Assembly (NCBI GenBank): GCA_028023455.1
Contig: JAQFVV010006472.1
Location: forward strand, 779,501-843,500
DNA length: 64,000 nt
Reading direction: 5' to 3'
From: Epiperipatus broadwayi
Lineage: Eukaryota; Onychophora; Udeonychophora; Euonychophora; Peripatidae
Part shown: positions 13,136-23,244 of the stretch, piece after piece
How the letters are laid out: each line of letters opens with the position of its first letter
How positions within the stretch are numbered: the first letter of the stretch is position 1
Made by a program: the position numbers and the translations under genes
The notes under the pieces: generated by a model
What the model was told of the DNA's origin: nothing
The model's input: the letters and a program-made list of their open reading frames with translations, nothing else
Databases searched by the model: none

Positions 13136-14634
13136 ATTACTCCCCTTATATTCTGCTAATAATAAAAGAGGTTTAGTTATAGGCATCACACTGCAAAAGT
13201 ACAAAATAAATATAAATTATTAGCTGCACATTGGGTGAGAATTTTTAACAAAACTTTAATAATAATTACTTTTTACAATATTCACTCAAGCAATGTTTTT
13301 TGTTACACGATTTAAAAATTCATTTACTATTAGAAAGAAAAAAGAACGGCGGAACACTTAACACATTATTACAATAAGATTTGCAAGTGTCAAATATTGA
13401 ATGGAAGTTTATACTAAGCAATTGTATGTGAAATGATTACTCTAATACATATATATTACTACATAAATGAACAGTAGTCTTCAAATTTTTCACAATCCAT
13501 TTTATTTACTACAATTCAAATAATACTTAATTCATTTTTTCCCACCTGTATATTACCAGTTCTTTTAAATGTTTTTTATCTTTTAAAATTAACCGTAAAT
13601 TTTTTAATAAATAATTCCTGAGAAATTAGTTTAAAATTATTTGAGTGGTTTTAAGTAACTGTCTTTATTAATTGTTAGAAATTGACATTTTCTTCTTGCT
13701 TTAAATGTAATTACTGTCATTTACTTAATATCTTTCAAAAGAAAGACTAATAGAACTAAAAAACACTTTTTTTTTTACATTTTCCAAATTAAAAATGTTG
13801 AAAAGTTGAATACTATTTTTACTTTCTTTCTGTTTATTAAAAAAACATAAATAACAAAATCCATATAAACTTTTAATGTATAATAACTAATAAGAGGTTT
13901 AGCTTATCTCTATAAATCTCAGATTATAAAAAAAGCGCAATACTCACAAAGGAGTTGTCCCTATAGGAGCAATGAATTCTTATAAATCTTTAATAATAAT
14001 TATGTAAATTTTTACAATTACTTCAATTCAAATTTTTTTCCCTATAAAAAAAATCTATAGTACATTGAACAACAATATACAAAGTAAACAATTAATAGCA
14101 ATCATTACAACGAAAAAACTTAAAAGATTTAGGAATATACTCTAAGTATTCACTGTTATTATGTAAATGAGCACATCCTTGTGACAACAATTTATTATAC
14201 TTCAAACTCAAAAGATTTGTATCCATATTCCCCGATGGGCTCATAACTTATAGAACACTGTTACTGAGAAGCAGGAAGGCTGACTGAACATTGAATAAAT
14301 GTTTGACTACCTCCATTGATTAAGGTCAATTCTCCTGACCTCTGAGAGGATAGGAGATTAGGAGGTACTCCAGGCCTTCAGTTTGGATGGATATAGTCAC
14401 TACAGATTTGAAGGGACCCAATTTATATTTCTGATTATTTGAATTATATGATTCTATTGTAAAAAAAATGTAAATAATTTCTTGCAGATTTACAATCAGA
14501 TATGTTTGTACTAATATGAAGGGTGATCATGACCATCAGGAGTCAGAGTGAAGACACTGTGATTCATGACAAAATTCAAGTTGTAATTTATTAAGCAGAC
14601 TGCCTTGATAAGTCCCTGTGAATTGTACTTATTA
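13136..14634. other. AT-rich DNA, one denser patch
   Basis: No genes seen. The 14220-14420 stretch is richer in G+C and contains a small hairpin around CTCCTGACCTCTGAGAGG, but I cannot assign it to a family. Confidence 0.45.
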
Positions 14635-14864
14635 TTTGACCAGGGTTATCAAAAGATTATTGTTGTACCCAGAAAAATTTCATGGGAAATATTGATAATG
14701 TTAAATATGGTAATCACTAAGATTGTTTGTCAGTTGGATTATGTATAAGTTTGACCAGGGTTATCAAAAGATGATTGTTGTACCCAGAAAAATTACATGT
14801 GAAATATCGATAATGTTAAATATGGTAATCACTATGATTGTTTGTCATTTGGATTATGTATAGG
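14635..14864 (+). repeat. Tandem duplication of a 115-bp unit
   Basis: Two units (14635-14749 and 14750-14864) both start TTTGACCAGGGTTATCAAAAG and continue with about 95% identity by eye. They show no coding or RNA signal. Confidence 0.9.
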
Positions 14865-15282
14865 TCAAAAGGGAGGTAGAAGAAGTGTAACTTAGACATT
14901 ATTGTAATCTAATGATATTGATGATGGGCAAAGAGGCACAAATAAAAGTTCTTTTGAAAGATAAACCATAAGATGATGGCAAGTCTAAATTGTATTAATT
15001 ACTGTTGATTTGTAAACGAGTATTATTCACTAGAAAGAAATTCTGTTAATACTTTTACTTAATTGTAGAAAATTCATCAGTCAAGAGTTTAAATTGATGA
15101 AAGTTCACTATATAAAAAGTTAGTGAAAATAATTAATAAAACTTATTGGCATATCTTATCTGATAATTGTGTAATGCTATTTTTTACTTATTATTATAAT
15201 ATTATATTTTTAATCTCAAATATACATAGGCACCTAAAAATCAAATATTTCTTATATGAGGTTTGGTAGGAGAATGTTTTCA
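14865..15282. other. AT-rich spacer, nothing recognised
   Basis: No open frame or repeat of note. Confidence 0.5.
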
Positions 15283-15297
15283 TATTTTCATTATTTT

Positions 15298-15405
15298 TTG
15301 TTTATATAAGTGTCATAGCATCAGCTGGGATGCAAACTCACAACCCGGGCAACTGCCTGCAAGTGCAAAGCAGTCACGCTGACCTCTCGACCACCAATGC
15401 AAGAC
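15298..15405 (-). mobile_element. Very short tRNA-derived SINE, copy 1
   Basis: Read on the minus strand it begins GTCTTGCATTGG and carries an A-box (TGGTCGAGAGG) and a degenerate B-box (around GAGTTTGCATCCC), the two internal RNA polymerase III promoter parts. It then ends GATGCTATGACACTT plus an A-rich tail. A perfect 15-bp duplication (TATTTTCATTATTTT) flanks it at 15283-15297 and 15406-15420, so it was inserted by retroposition. The middle folds into a hairpin with a 7-8-bp stem, too long for a tRNA anticodon arm, so this is not a working tRNA. It has essentially no body beyond the tRNA-like head. Confidence 0.85.
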
Positions 15406-15420
15406 TATTTTCATTATTTT

Positions 15421-15882
15421 AAAGAGATAATACTTTAGGAAGATAATTGACTTACCATGTTTTTTAAAAAATTTTAGCCAAAATCTTCATTTCTCAAATT
15501 TAAAATGATTGTTCTACATGATGTGAAGTAATTAAATTTTTAAATATAGCTGAGCCATGTGTAACTTATAGAAAGCATTAACAAACAGATCACTTTATAG
15601 TTTTAATTTGATATCTATAATTCTTAATTTATTTATAATGCATAATTAAAAACAAGTTTAGATTTAATTCAATAAAAAAAATGAGCATTTTTTTTAAAAA
15701 ACATTGTCTTAAAATTATAAATTGATATAAGAATGTAATCCTTTACCTTTTACATTTATTATTATAAGATATAGTAGGATTATGTTTGATTAAATTCACA
15801 AATAGCATCAGGCACATGAAATCAAGAATTTATAATTAATTGCAGACATAATATGTTCATTTTTAGAGATTGTGAATAGTAA

Positions 15883-15885
<3 letters not shown>
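15421..15885. other. AT-rich spacer
   Basis: Nothing supportable seen. Confidence 0.5.
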
Positions 15886-15929
<44 letters not shown>

Positions 15930-16040
15930 TATATATATATATATATATATAGCTATGATTATGGTTCTCATCATTAAAATTATATTCTACTAAATAAAAT
16001 AAAGGTAAAGTGAAAAGCATAGCACATATGTACACAAAAG

Positions 16041-16119
<79 letters not shown>

Positions 16120-16136
16120 TTCCAAATAATTTTAAA

Positions 16137-16167
<31 letters not shown>

Positions 16168-16168
16168 T
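15886..16168. repeat. Cluster of (AT)n tracts
   Basis: Long AT runs at about 15886-15950, 16043-16117 and 16143-16167 are separated by short unique stretches. The poly-Tyr-Ile frames on the minus strand are translations of these repeats, not genes. Confidence 0.95.
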
Positions 16169-16360
16169 AATCAATAGTACTTTTATTGTGCTCTGGAAAA
16201 AACAATAAAAGGGCATAAATTATTATATAATCATGTAAATGATACAAAAATATTAATGGAAGAAAGAAATCATAAAAAGAGGAAAAAAGCAATATTGATA
16301 AATAAATTCAAAGGATAATATATAAATAATATTTATTTTATATAAAGTGCAGATAGTTAG

Positions 16361-17053
16361 TTGAAATTAAATTGAAAGGCTGCAGACCTTTCATGCTTAT
16401 TATAATACTTACCTGACAGCCAATCAGATGTTATGATGGCTGTAAACACAAGACAGAGAATTTTACAAGAAAAGGGCAGTCCACCCTTTTTTTACTTGTC
16501 TTTCTATATATCTAAGCCAGTCTGAAGTATTTAGGTTTGAAAGCATGAAGCTTTAAATATCTTCACTTTTAACTCACTGAGTCTAAATTACAAACATACA
16601 GTACAAAATCCTATGATTTAATACACAATAGTTTTTAGATATTATAACTTGCAGTAACAGATGTAAATAATATTTATTTTATATAAAGTGCAGATGGTTA
16701 GTTGAAATTAAATTGAAAGGTTGCAAACCTTTCATGCTTATTATAAGTTATAACATCTAAAAACTACTTCATAGTAAATTGTAGGATTTTGCGCTGCATG
16801 TTTCTAATTTAAACTCAGTGAGTTAAATGTGAAGATATTTAAAGCCCCACACTTTTAAACCTAAATACTTCAGACTGGCTTAGATATATAGAAAGACAAG
16901 TAAAAAAAGGTGGATCACTCTTTTCTTGTAAAATTCTCTGTCTTGTATTTATGATTTGATCATTATTCAGCCAGCCATTATAACATCTGATTGGCTGTCA
17001 GATAAGTATTATAATAAGCATGAAAGATTTGCAGCCTTTCAATTTAATTTCAA
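16361..17053. repeat. Large foldback with ~300-bp arms
   Basis: Arms at about 16361-16650 and 16744-17053 are inverted copies (outer tips TTGAAATTAAATTG and CAATTTAATTTCAA) with small indels. Both arms include the block around CCAATCAGATGTTAT. The 93-bp centre is a direct copy of the left tip plus its outside flank: 83 bp at 16323-16405 recur at 16664-16746. No transposase and no target duplication seen. Confidence 0.82.
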
Positions 17054-17259
17054 AGATTAATATAATAAATAGACAAGCAGCAAATACAGACATACACAGC
17101 TCATGGAAAATCATGTGAAATTAAATTTCTATACTACTTTATAGTTAGCGATAAGGGTTACTATGTAATCAAAAGTGCTACTGATTAATTAAGCTATATA
17201 TTTTATTATTTTTGCCATTAAAATTATTTGGAACTTATATGTATTATATTTGTAATTGG

Positions 17260-17292
<33 letters not shown>

Positions 17293-17330
17293 ATATATAT
17301 ATGTAATATACAAATCAATATATATATATA
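17260..17330. repeat. (AT)n-rich tract
   Basis: Interrupted AT runs. The frame at 17228-17434 is a translation of this tract. Confidence 0.9.
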
Positions 17331-17500
17331 TCAAAATACAGTACAATTTACATAAATTATATTCTTTACAGATATCAAACTTTATTTATTACTTATATAT
17401 ATACATTATAATGGTAATTCAGATGAACCAGTAATATACCAATATATAACTGTAAATTTTATTTCCAAATAAATATTTATATTAGGTGAAAGTCGAATGA

Positions 17501-17512
17501 TTAATAAAATTC
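17501..17512 (+). repeat. Left copy of 12-bp direct repeat flanking the array
   Basis: TTAATAAAATTC, identical to 23233-23244 on the other side of the ribozyme array, a candidate target-site duplication. Seven of its bases (TAAAATT) also resemble the unit sequence that would precede this point, so the match is partly expected by microhomology. Confidence 0.6.
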
Positions 17513-17672
17513 TAATAATTAATAAAGCAAGTCATATATAACATGACATTACTTTTATGAGCTTGTAATTACAAAAATGCACATAGAGAGCGTACCAATA
17601 GCTCTAACAAGCTCGTAAATTAACAAGTGCGGTTATGAGAAATATTTAAAATCTCTATCCAGAACACTCTTA

Positions 17673-17716
17673 TCTCCAGACCATGGTTTCGGGCTTATGG
17701 CCCACGTCAGTGGAGA
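17673..17716 (-). ncRNA. Type I hammerhead-like ribozyme, unit 1
   Basis: Read 5'-3' on the minus strand the parts are: stem I strand TCTCCA; core CTGACGT; stem II GGGC, loop CATAA, GCCC; core GAAA; mini stem III CCATGG (two pairs, two-base loop); U16.1-C17 (TC); then stem I partner TGGAGA. Stem I is a perfect 6 bp. Beyond an internal loop it can resume, with CCGAA upstream pairing with TTC-T-GG downstream. Predicted cleavage is after TC, between bases 17679 and 17678. Open stem I plus a tiny stem III is the plan of newt-satellite and animal retrozyme hammerheads. One deviation: position 9, normally A, is U. Confidence 0.82.
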
Positions 17717-18089
17717 GCTAGAATATTCGGACACTAGACCTAAAATATCAACTCAAAAAACCAGCACTTATTTCAAACGTATATTTAAGAAGAAACTCTG
17801 AATTTTTCGGACATGAAAATGTCTTTAAATCCAGCTATCTAACTTAAATAGCTATATGGGACTGAAGTATATTCAGATCTACCATATTCTAATAGGCTCA
17901 GCATAGCCAAAGCCTTAAAGGTAAAATTATAATAATTAATAAAGCAAGTCATATATAACATGACATTACTTTTATGAGCTTGTAATTACAAAAATGCACA
18001 TAGAGAGCGTACCAATAGCTCTAACAAGCTCGTAAATTAACAAGTGCGGTTATGAGAAATATTTAAAATCTCTATCCAGAACACTCTTA

Positions 18090-18133
18090 TCTCCAGACCA
18101 TGGTTTCGGGCTTATGGCCCACGTCAGTGGAGA
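18090..18133 (-). ncRNA. Hammerhead-like motif, unit 2
   Basis: Identical to the unit 1 motif. Confidence 0.82.
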
Positions 18134-18506
18134 GCTAGAATATTCGGACACTAGACCTAAAATATCAACTCAAAAAACCAGCACTTATTTCAAACGTATA
18201 TTTAAGAAGAAACTCTGAATTTTTCGGACATGAAAATGTCTTTAAATCCAGCTATCTAACTTAAATAGCTATATGGGACTGAAGTATATTCAGATCTACC
18301 ATATTCTAATAGGCTCAGCATAGCCAAAGCCTTAAAGGTAAAATTATAATAATTAATAAAGCAAGTCATATATAACATGACATTACTTTTATGAGCTTGT
18401 AATTACAAAAATGCACATAGAGAGCGTACCAATAGCTCTAACAAGCTCGTAAATTAACAAGTGCGGTTATGAGAAATATTTAAAATCTCTATCCAGAACA
18501 CTCTTA

Positions 18507-18550
18507 TCTCCAGACCATGGTTTCGGGCTTATGGCCCACGTCAGTGGAGA
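18507..18550 (-). ncRNA. Hammerhead-like motif, unit 3
   Basis: Identical to the unit 1 motif. Confidence 0.82.
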
Positions 18551-18923
18551 GCTAGAATATTCGGACACTAGACCTAAAATATCAACTCAAAAAACCAGCA
18601 CTTATTTCAAACGTATATTTAAGAAGAAACTCTGAATTTTTCGGACATGAAAATGTCTTTAAATCCAGCTATCTAACTTAAATAGCTATATGGGACTGAA
18701 GTATATTCAGATCTACCATATTCTAATAGGCTCAGCATAGCCAAAGCCTTAAAGGTAAAATTATAATAATTAATAAAGCAAGTCATATATAACATGACAT
18801 TACTTTTATGAGCTTGTAATTACAAAAATGCACATAGAGAGCGTACCAATAGCTCTAACAAGCTCGTAAATTAACAAGTGCGGTTATGAGAAATATTTAA
18901 AATCTCTATCCAGAACACTCTTA

Positions 18924-18967
18924 TCTCCAGACCATGGTTTCGGGCTTATGGCCCACGTCAGTGGAGA
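18924..18967 (-). ncRNA. Hammerhead-like motif, unit 4
   Basis: Identical motif. This unit differs elsewhere: near 19053 the text reads GAATTTCGGACTCGAAAATC instead of the usual form, shortening the unit to 415 bp. Confidence 0.82.
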
Positions 18968-19338
18968 GCTAGAATATTCGGACACTAGACCTAAAATATC
19001 AACTCAAAAAACCAGCACTTATTTCAAACGTATATTTAAGAAGAAACTCTGAATTTCGGACTCGAAAATCTCTTTAAATCCAGCTATCTAACTTAAATAG
19101 CTATATGGGACTGAAGTATATTCAGATCTACCATATTCTAATAGGCTCAGCATAGCCAAAGCCTTAAAGGTAAAATTATAATAATTAATAAAGCAAGTCA
19201 TATATAACATGACATTACTTTTATGAGCTTGTAATTACAAAAATGCACATAGAGAGCGTACCAATAGCTCTAACAAGCTCGTAAATTAACAAGTGCGGTT
19301 ATGAGAAATATTTAAAATCTCTATCCAGAACACTCTTA

Positions 19339-19382
19339 TCTCCAGACCATGGTTTCGGGCTTATGGCCCACGTCAGTGGAGA
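19339..19382 (-). ncRNA. Hammerhead-like motif, unit 5
   Basis: Identical to the unit 1 motif. Confidence 0.82.
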
Positions 19383-19766
19383 GCTAGAATATTCGGACAC
19401 TAGACCTAAAATATCAACTCAAAAAACCAGCACTTATTTCAAACGTATATTTAAGAAGAAACTCTGAATTTTTCGGACATGAAAATGTCTTTAAATCCAG
19501 CTATCTAACTTAAATAGCTATATGGGACTGAAGTATATTCAGATCTACCATATTCTAATAGGCTCAGCATAGCCAAAGCCTTAAAGGTAAAATTATAATA
19601 ATTAATAAAGCAAGTCATATATAACATGACATTACTTTTATGAGCTTGTAATTACAAAAATGCACATAGAGAGCGTACCAATAGCTCGAAGAGCTCTAAC
19701 AAGCTCACGTAAATTAACAAGTGCGGTTATGAGAAATATTTAAAATCTCTATCCAGAACACTCTTA

Positions 19767-19810
19767 TCTCCAGACCATGGTTTCGGGCTTATGGCCCACG
19801 TCAGTGGAGA
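19767..19810 (-). ncRNA. Hammerhead-like motif, unit 6
   Basis: Motif intact. About 80 bp to its left the unit carries an 11-bp gain around 19687-19710 (extra GAAGAGCTCT-like text), making the unit 428 bp. Confidence 0.82.
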
Positions 19811-20183
19811 GCTAGAATATTCGGACACTAGACCTAAAATATCAACTCAAAAAACCAGCACTTATTTCAAACGTATATTTAAGAAGAAACTCTGAATTTT
19901 TCGGACATGAAAATGTCTTTAAATCCAGCTATCTAACTTAAATAGCTATATGGGACTGAAGTATATTCAGATCTACCATATTCTAATAGGCTCAGCATAG
20001 CCAAAGCCTTAAAGGTAAAATTATAATAATTAATAAAGCAAGTCATATATAACATGACATTACTTTTATGAGCTTGTAATTACAAAAATGCACATAGAGA
20101 GCGTACCAATAGCTCTAACAAGCTCGTAAATTAACAAGTGCGGTTATGAGAAATATTTAAAATCTCTATCCAGAACACTCTTA

Positions 20184-20227
20184 TCTCCAGACCATGGTTT
20201 CGGGCTTATGGCCCACGTCAGTGGAGA
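20184..20227 (-). ncRNA. Hammerhead-like motif, unit 7
   Basis: Motif intact. The same unit has changes near 20342-20374 (CAACTATC, and TATCCGATCTG in place of TATGGGACTG). Confidence 0.82.
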
Positions 20228-20601
20228 GCTAGAATATTCGGACACTAGACCTAAAATATCAACTCAAAAAACCAGCACTTATTTCAAACGTATATTTAAG
20301 AAGAAACTCTGAATTTTTCGGACATGAAAATGTCTTTAAATCCAACTATCTAACTTAAATAGCTATATCCGATCTGAAGTATATTCAGATCTACCATATT
20401 CTAATAGGCTCAGCATAGCCAAAGCCTTAAAGGTAAAATTATAATAATTAATAAAGCAAGTCATATATAACATGACATTACTTTTATGAGCTTGTAATTA
20501 CAAAAATGCACATAGAGAGCGTACCAATAGCTCTAACAAGCTCGTAAATTAACAAGTGCGGTTATGAGAAATATTTAAAATCTCTATCCAGAACACTCTT
20601 A

Positions 20602-20645
20602 TCTCCAGACCATGGTTTCGGGCTTATGGCCCACGTCAGTGGAGA
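20602..20645 (-). ncRNA. Hammerhead-like motif, unit 8
   Basis: Identical to the unit 1 motif. Confidence 0.82.
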
Positions 20646-21018
20646 GCTAGAATATTCGGACACTAGACCTAAAATATCAACTCAAAAAACCAGCACTTAT
20701 TTCAAACGTATATTTAAGAAGAAACTCTGAATTTTTCGGACATGAAAATGTCTTTAAATCCAGCTATCTAACTTAAATAGCTATATGGGACTGAAGTATA
20801 TTCAGATCTACCATATTCTAATAGGCTCAGCATAGCCAAAGCCTTAAAGGTAAAATTATAATAATTAATAAAGCAAGTCATATATAACATGACATTACTT
20901 TTATGAGCTTGTAATTACAAAAATGCACATAGAGAGCGTACCAATAGCTCTAACAAGCTCGTAAATTAACAAGTGCGGTTATGAGAAATATTTAAAATCT
21001 CTATCCAGAACACTCTTA

Positions 21019-21062
21019 TCTCCAGACCATGGTTTCGGGCTTATGGCCCACGTCAGTGGAGA
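21019..21062 (-). ncRNA. Hammerhead-like motif, unit 9
   Basis: Last motif of the left block, about 260 bp before the orientation switch. Confidence 0.82.
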
Positions 21063-21433
21063 GCTAGAATATTCGGACACTAGACCTAAAATATCAACTC
21101 AAAAAACCAGCACTTATTTCAAACGTATATTTAAGAAGAAACTCTGAATTTTTCGGACATGAAAATGTCTTTAAATCCAGCTATCTAACTTAAATAGCTA
21201 TATGGGACTGAAGTATATTCAGATCTACCATATTCTAATAGGCTCAGCATAGCCAAAGCCTTAAAGGTAAAATTATAATAATTAATAAAGCAAGTCATAT
21301 ATAACATGACATTACTTTTATTTAAAGACATTTTCATGTCCGAAAAATTCAGAGTTTCTTCTTAAATATACGTTTGAAATAAGTGCTGGTTTTTTGAGTT
21401 GATATTTTAGGTCTAGTGTCCGAATATTCTAGC

Positions 21434-21477
21434 TCTCCACTGACGTGGGCCATAAGCCCGAAACCATGGTCTGGAGA
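21434..21477 (+). ncRNA. Hammerhead-like motif, first inverted unit
   Basis: Same 44 nt as in the left block, now on the plus strand. Predicted cleavage lies between 21471 and 21472. Confidence 0.82.
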
Positions 21478-21850
21478 TAAGAGTGTTCTGGATAGAGATT
21501 TTAAATATTTCTCATAACCGCACTTGTTAATTTACGAGCTTGTTAGAGCTATTGGTACGCTCTCTATGTGCATTTTTGTAATTACAAGCTCATAAAAGTA
21601 ATGTCATGTTATATATGACTTGCTTTATTAATTATTATAATTTTACCTTTAAGGCTTTGGCTATGCTGAGCCTATTAGAATATGGTAGATCTGAATATAC
21701 TTCAGTCCCATATAGCTATTTAAGTTAGATAGCTGGATTTAAAGACATTTTCATGTCCGAAAAATTCAGAGTTTCTTCTTAAATATACGTTTGAAATAAG
21801 TGCTGGTTTTTTGAGTTGATATTTTAGGTCTAGTGTCCGAATATTCTAGC

Positions 21851-21894
21851 TCTCCACTGATGTGGGCCGTAAGCCCGAAACCATGGTCTGGAGA
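21851..21894 (+). ncRNA. Hammerhead-like motif with variant loop
   Basis: The core reads CTGATGT and loop II CGTAA, so N7 is U instead of C and the loop has one change. Both are tolerated positions. Position 9 is still U and all stems are kept. Confidence 0.78.
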
Positions 21895-22263
21895 TAAGTG
21901 TTCTGGATAGAGATTTTAAATATTTCTCATAACCGCACTTATTAATTATGAGCTTGTTAGAAGCTATTGGTACACTCTCTATGTGCATTTTTGTAATTAC
22001 AAGCTCATAAAAGTAATGTCATGTTATATATGACTTGCTTTATTAATTATTATAATTTTACCTTTAAGGCTTTGCTATGCTGAGCCTATTAGAATATGGT
22101 AGATCTGAACTATACTTCAGTCCCATATAGCTATTTAAGTTAGATAGCTGGATTTAAAGACATTTTCATGTCGAAAAATTCAGAGTTTCTTCTTAAATAT
22201 ACGTTTGAAATAAGTGCTGGTTTTTTGAGTTGATATTTTAGGTCTAGTGTCGAATATTCTAGC

Positions 22264-22304
22264 TCTCCACTGGCGTGGGCCATAGCCAAACCATGGTCTG
22301 GAGA
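22264..22304 (+). pseudogene. Degenerate hammerhead motif
   Basis: The core is CTGGCGT (A6 changed to G) and the stem II/GAAA junction is shortened (ATAGCCAAACC), so a working fold is unlikely. Confidence 0.75.
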
Positions 22305-22678
22305 TAAGAGTGTTCTGGATAGAGATTTTAAATATTTCTCATAACCGCACTTGTTAATTCTCGAGCTTGTTAGAAGCTATTGGTACGCTCTCTATGTGCA
22401 TTTTTGTAATTACAAGCTCATAAAAGTAATGTCATGTTATATATGACTTGCTTTATTAATTATTATAATTTTACCTTTAAGGCTTTGGCTATGCTGAGCC
22501 TATTAGAATATGGTAGATCTGAATATACTTCAGTCCCATATAGCTATTTAAGTTAGATAGCTGGATTTAAAGACATTTTCATGTCGAAAAAATTCAGAGT
22601 TTCTTCTTAAATATACGTTTGAAATAAGTGCTGGTTTTTTGAGTTGATATTTTAGGTCTAGTGTCCGAATATTCTAGC

Positions 22679-22718
22679 TCTCACTGACGTGGGCCATAAG
22701 CCGAAACCATGGTCTGAG
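22679..22718 (+). pseudogene. Hammerhead motif with single-base losses
   Basis: Stem I is short by one base on each side (TCTCA and TGAGA) and stem II has lost one C. All are one-base deletions, so unpolished sequence is possible. Confidence 0.7.
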
Positions 22719-23090
22719 ATAAGGTGTTCTGGATAGAGATTTTAAATATTTCTCATAACCCACTTTTAATTTACGAGCTTGTTAGAGCTATTGGTACGCT
22801 CTCTATGTGCATTTTTGTAATTACAAGCTCATTAAAAGTAATGTCACATTATATATGACTTGCTTTTTTAATTATTATAATTTTACCTTTAAGGCTTTGA
22901 CTATGCTGAGCCTATTAGAATATGGTAGATCTGAATATACTTCAGTCCCATATAGCTATTTAAGTTAGATAGCTGGATTTAAAGACATTTTCATGTCCGA
23001 AAAATTCAGAGTTTCTTCTTAAATATACGTTTGAAATAAGTGCTGGTTTTTTGAGTTGATATTTTAGGTCTAGTGTCCGAATATTCTAGC

Positions 23091-23134
23091 TCTCCACTGA
23101 CGTGGGCCATAAGCCCGAAACCATGGTCTGGAGA
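23091..23134 (+). ncRNA. Hammerhead-like motif, last unit
   Basis: Intact 44-nt motif identical to the main form. The unit is cut off about 100 bp further on, at the array end. Confidence 0.82.
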
Positions 23135-23232
23135 TAAGAGTGTTCTGGATAGAGATTTTAAATATTTCTCATAACCGCACTTGTTAATTTACGAGCTTGT
23201 TAGAGCTATTGGTACGCTCTCTATGTGCATTT

Positions 23233-23244
23233 TTAATAAAATTC
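23233..23244 (+). repeat. Right copy of 12-bp direct repeat flanking the array
   Basis: TTAATAAAATTC directly follows the truncated last unit (…TGTGCATT). Outside bases differ from the left copy, so the match is exactly 12 bp. Confidence 0.6.

Larger units (their letters stand above)
17513..23232. mobile_element. Retrozyme-like tandem array of 417-bp ribozyme units
   Basis: About 9.1 head-to-tail units occupy 17513-21321 (GCAAGTCATATATAAC recurs at 17527, 17944, 18361, 18778, 19193, 19610, 20038, 20456, 20873 and 21290). About 4.6 units in the opposite orientation follow to 23232. The period is 417-418 bp in the left block apart from one 415-bp and one 428-bp unit, and 412-415 bp in the right. 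Each unit carries one hammerhead-like motif, on the minus strand in the left block and plus strand in the right. There is no open frame. Tandem units with type I hammerheads and direct-repeat flanks define animal retrozymes, whose RNA would be cut into unit-length pieces and circularised. A hammerhead-bearing satellite DNA is the main alternative. Confidence 0.85.

Noticed and set aside
15298-15405. Functional tRNA gene
   Set aside because: The central hairpin is too long for an anticodon arm, the acceptor ends do not pair properly, and the copy has an A-tail and target duplication, so it is a SINE.
15808-16216. Tyr-Ile repeat frames here and at 17228, 37408, 40029, 49120 and 60917
   Set aside because: All are (AT)n translations with short unrelated tails.
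17513-23232. CRISPR-like or coding tandem repeat
   Set aside because: Units are 417 bp without unique spacers, and no frame spans a unit. The repeated item is a ribozyme-bearing element in a eukaryotic context.
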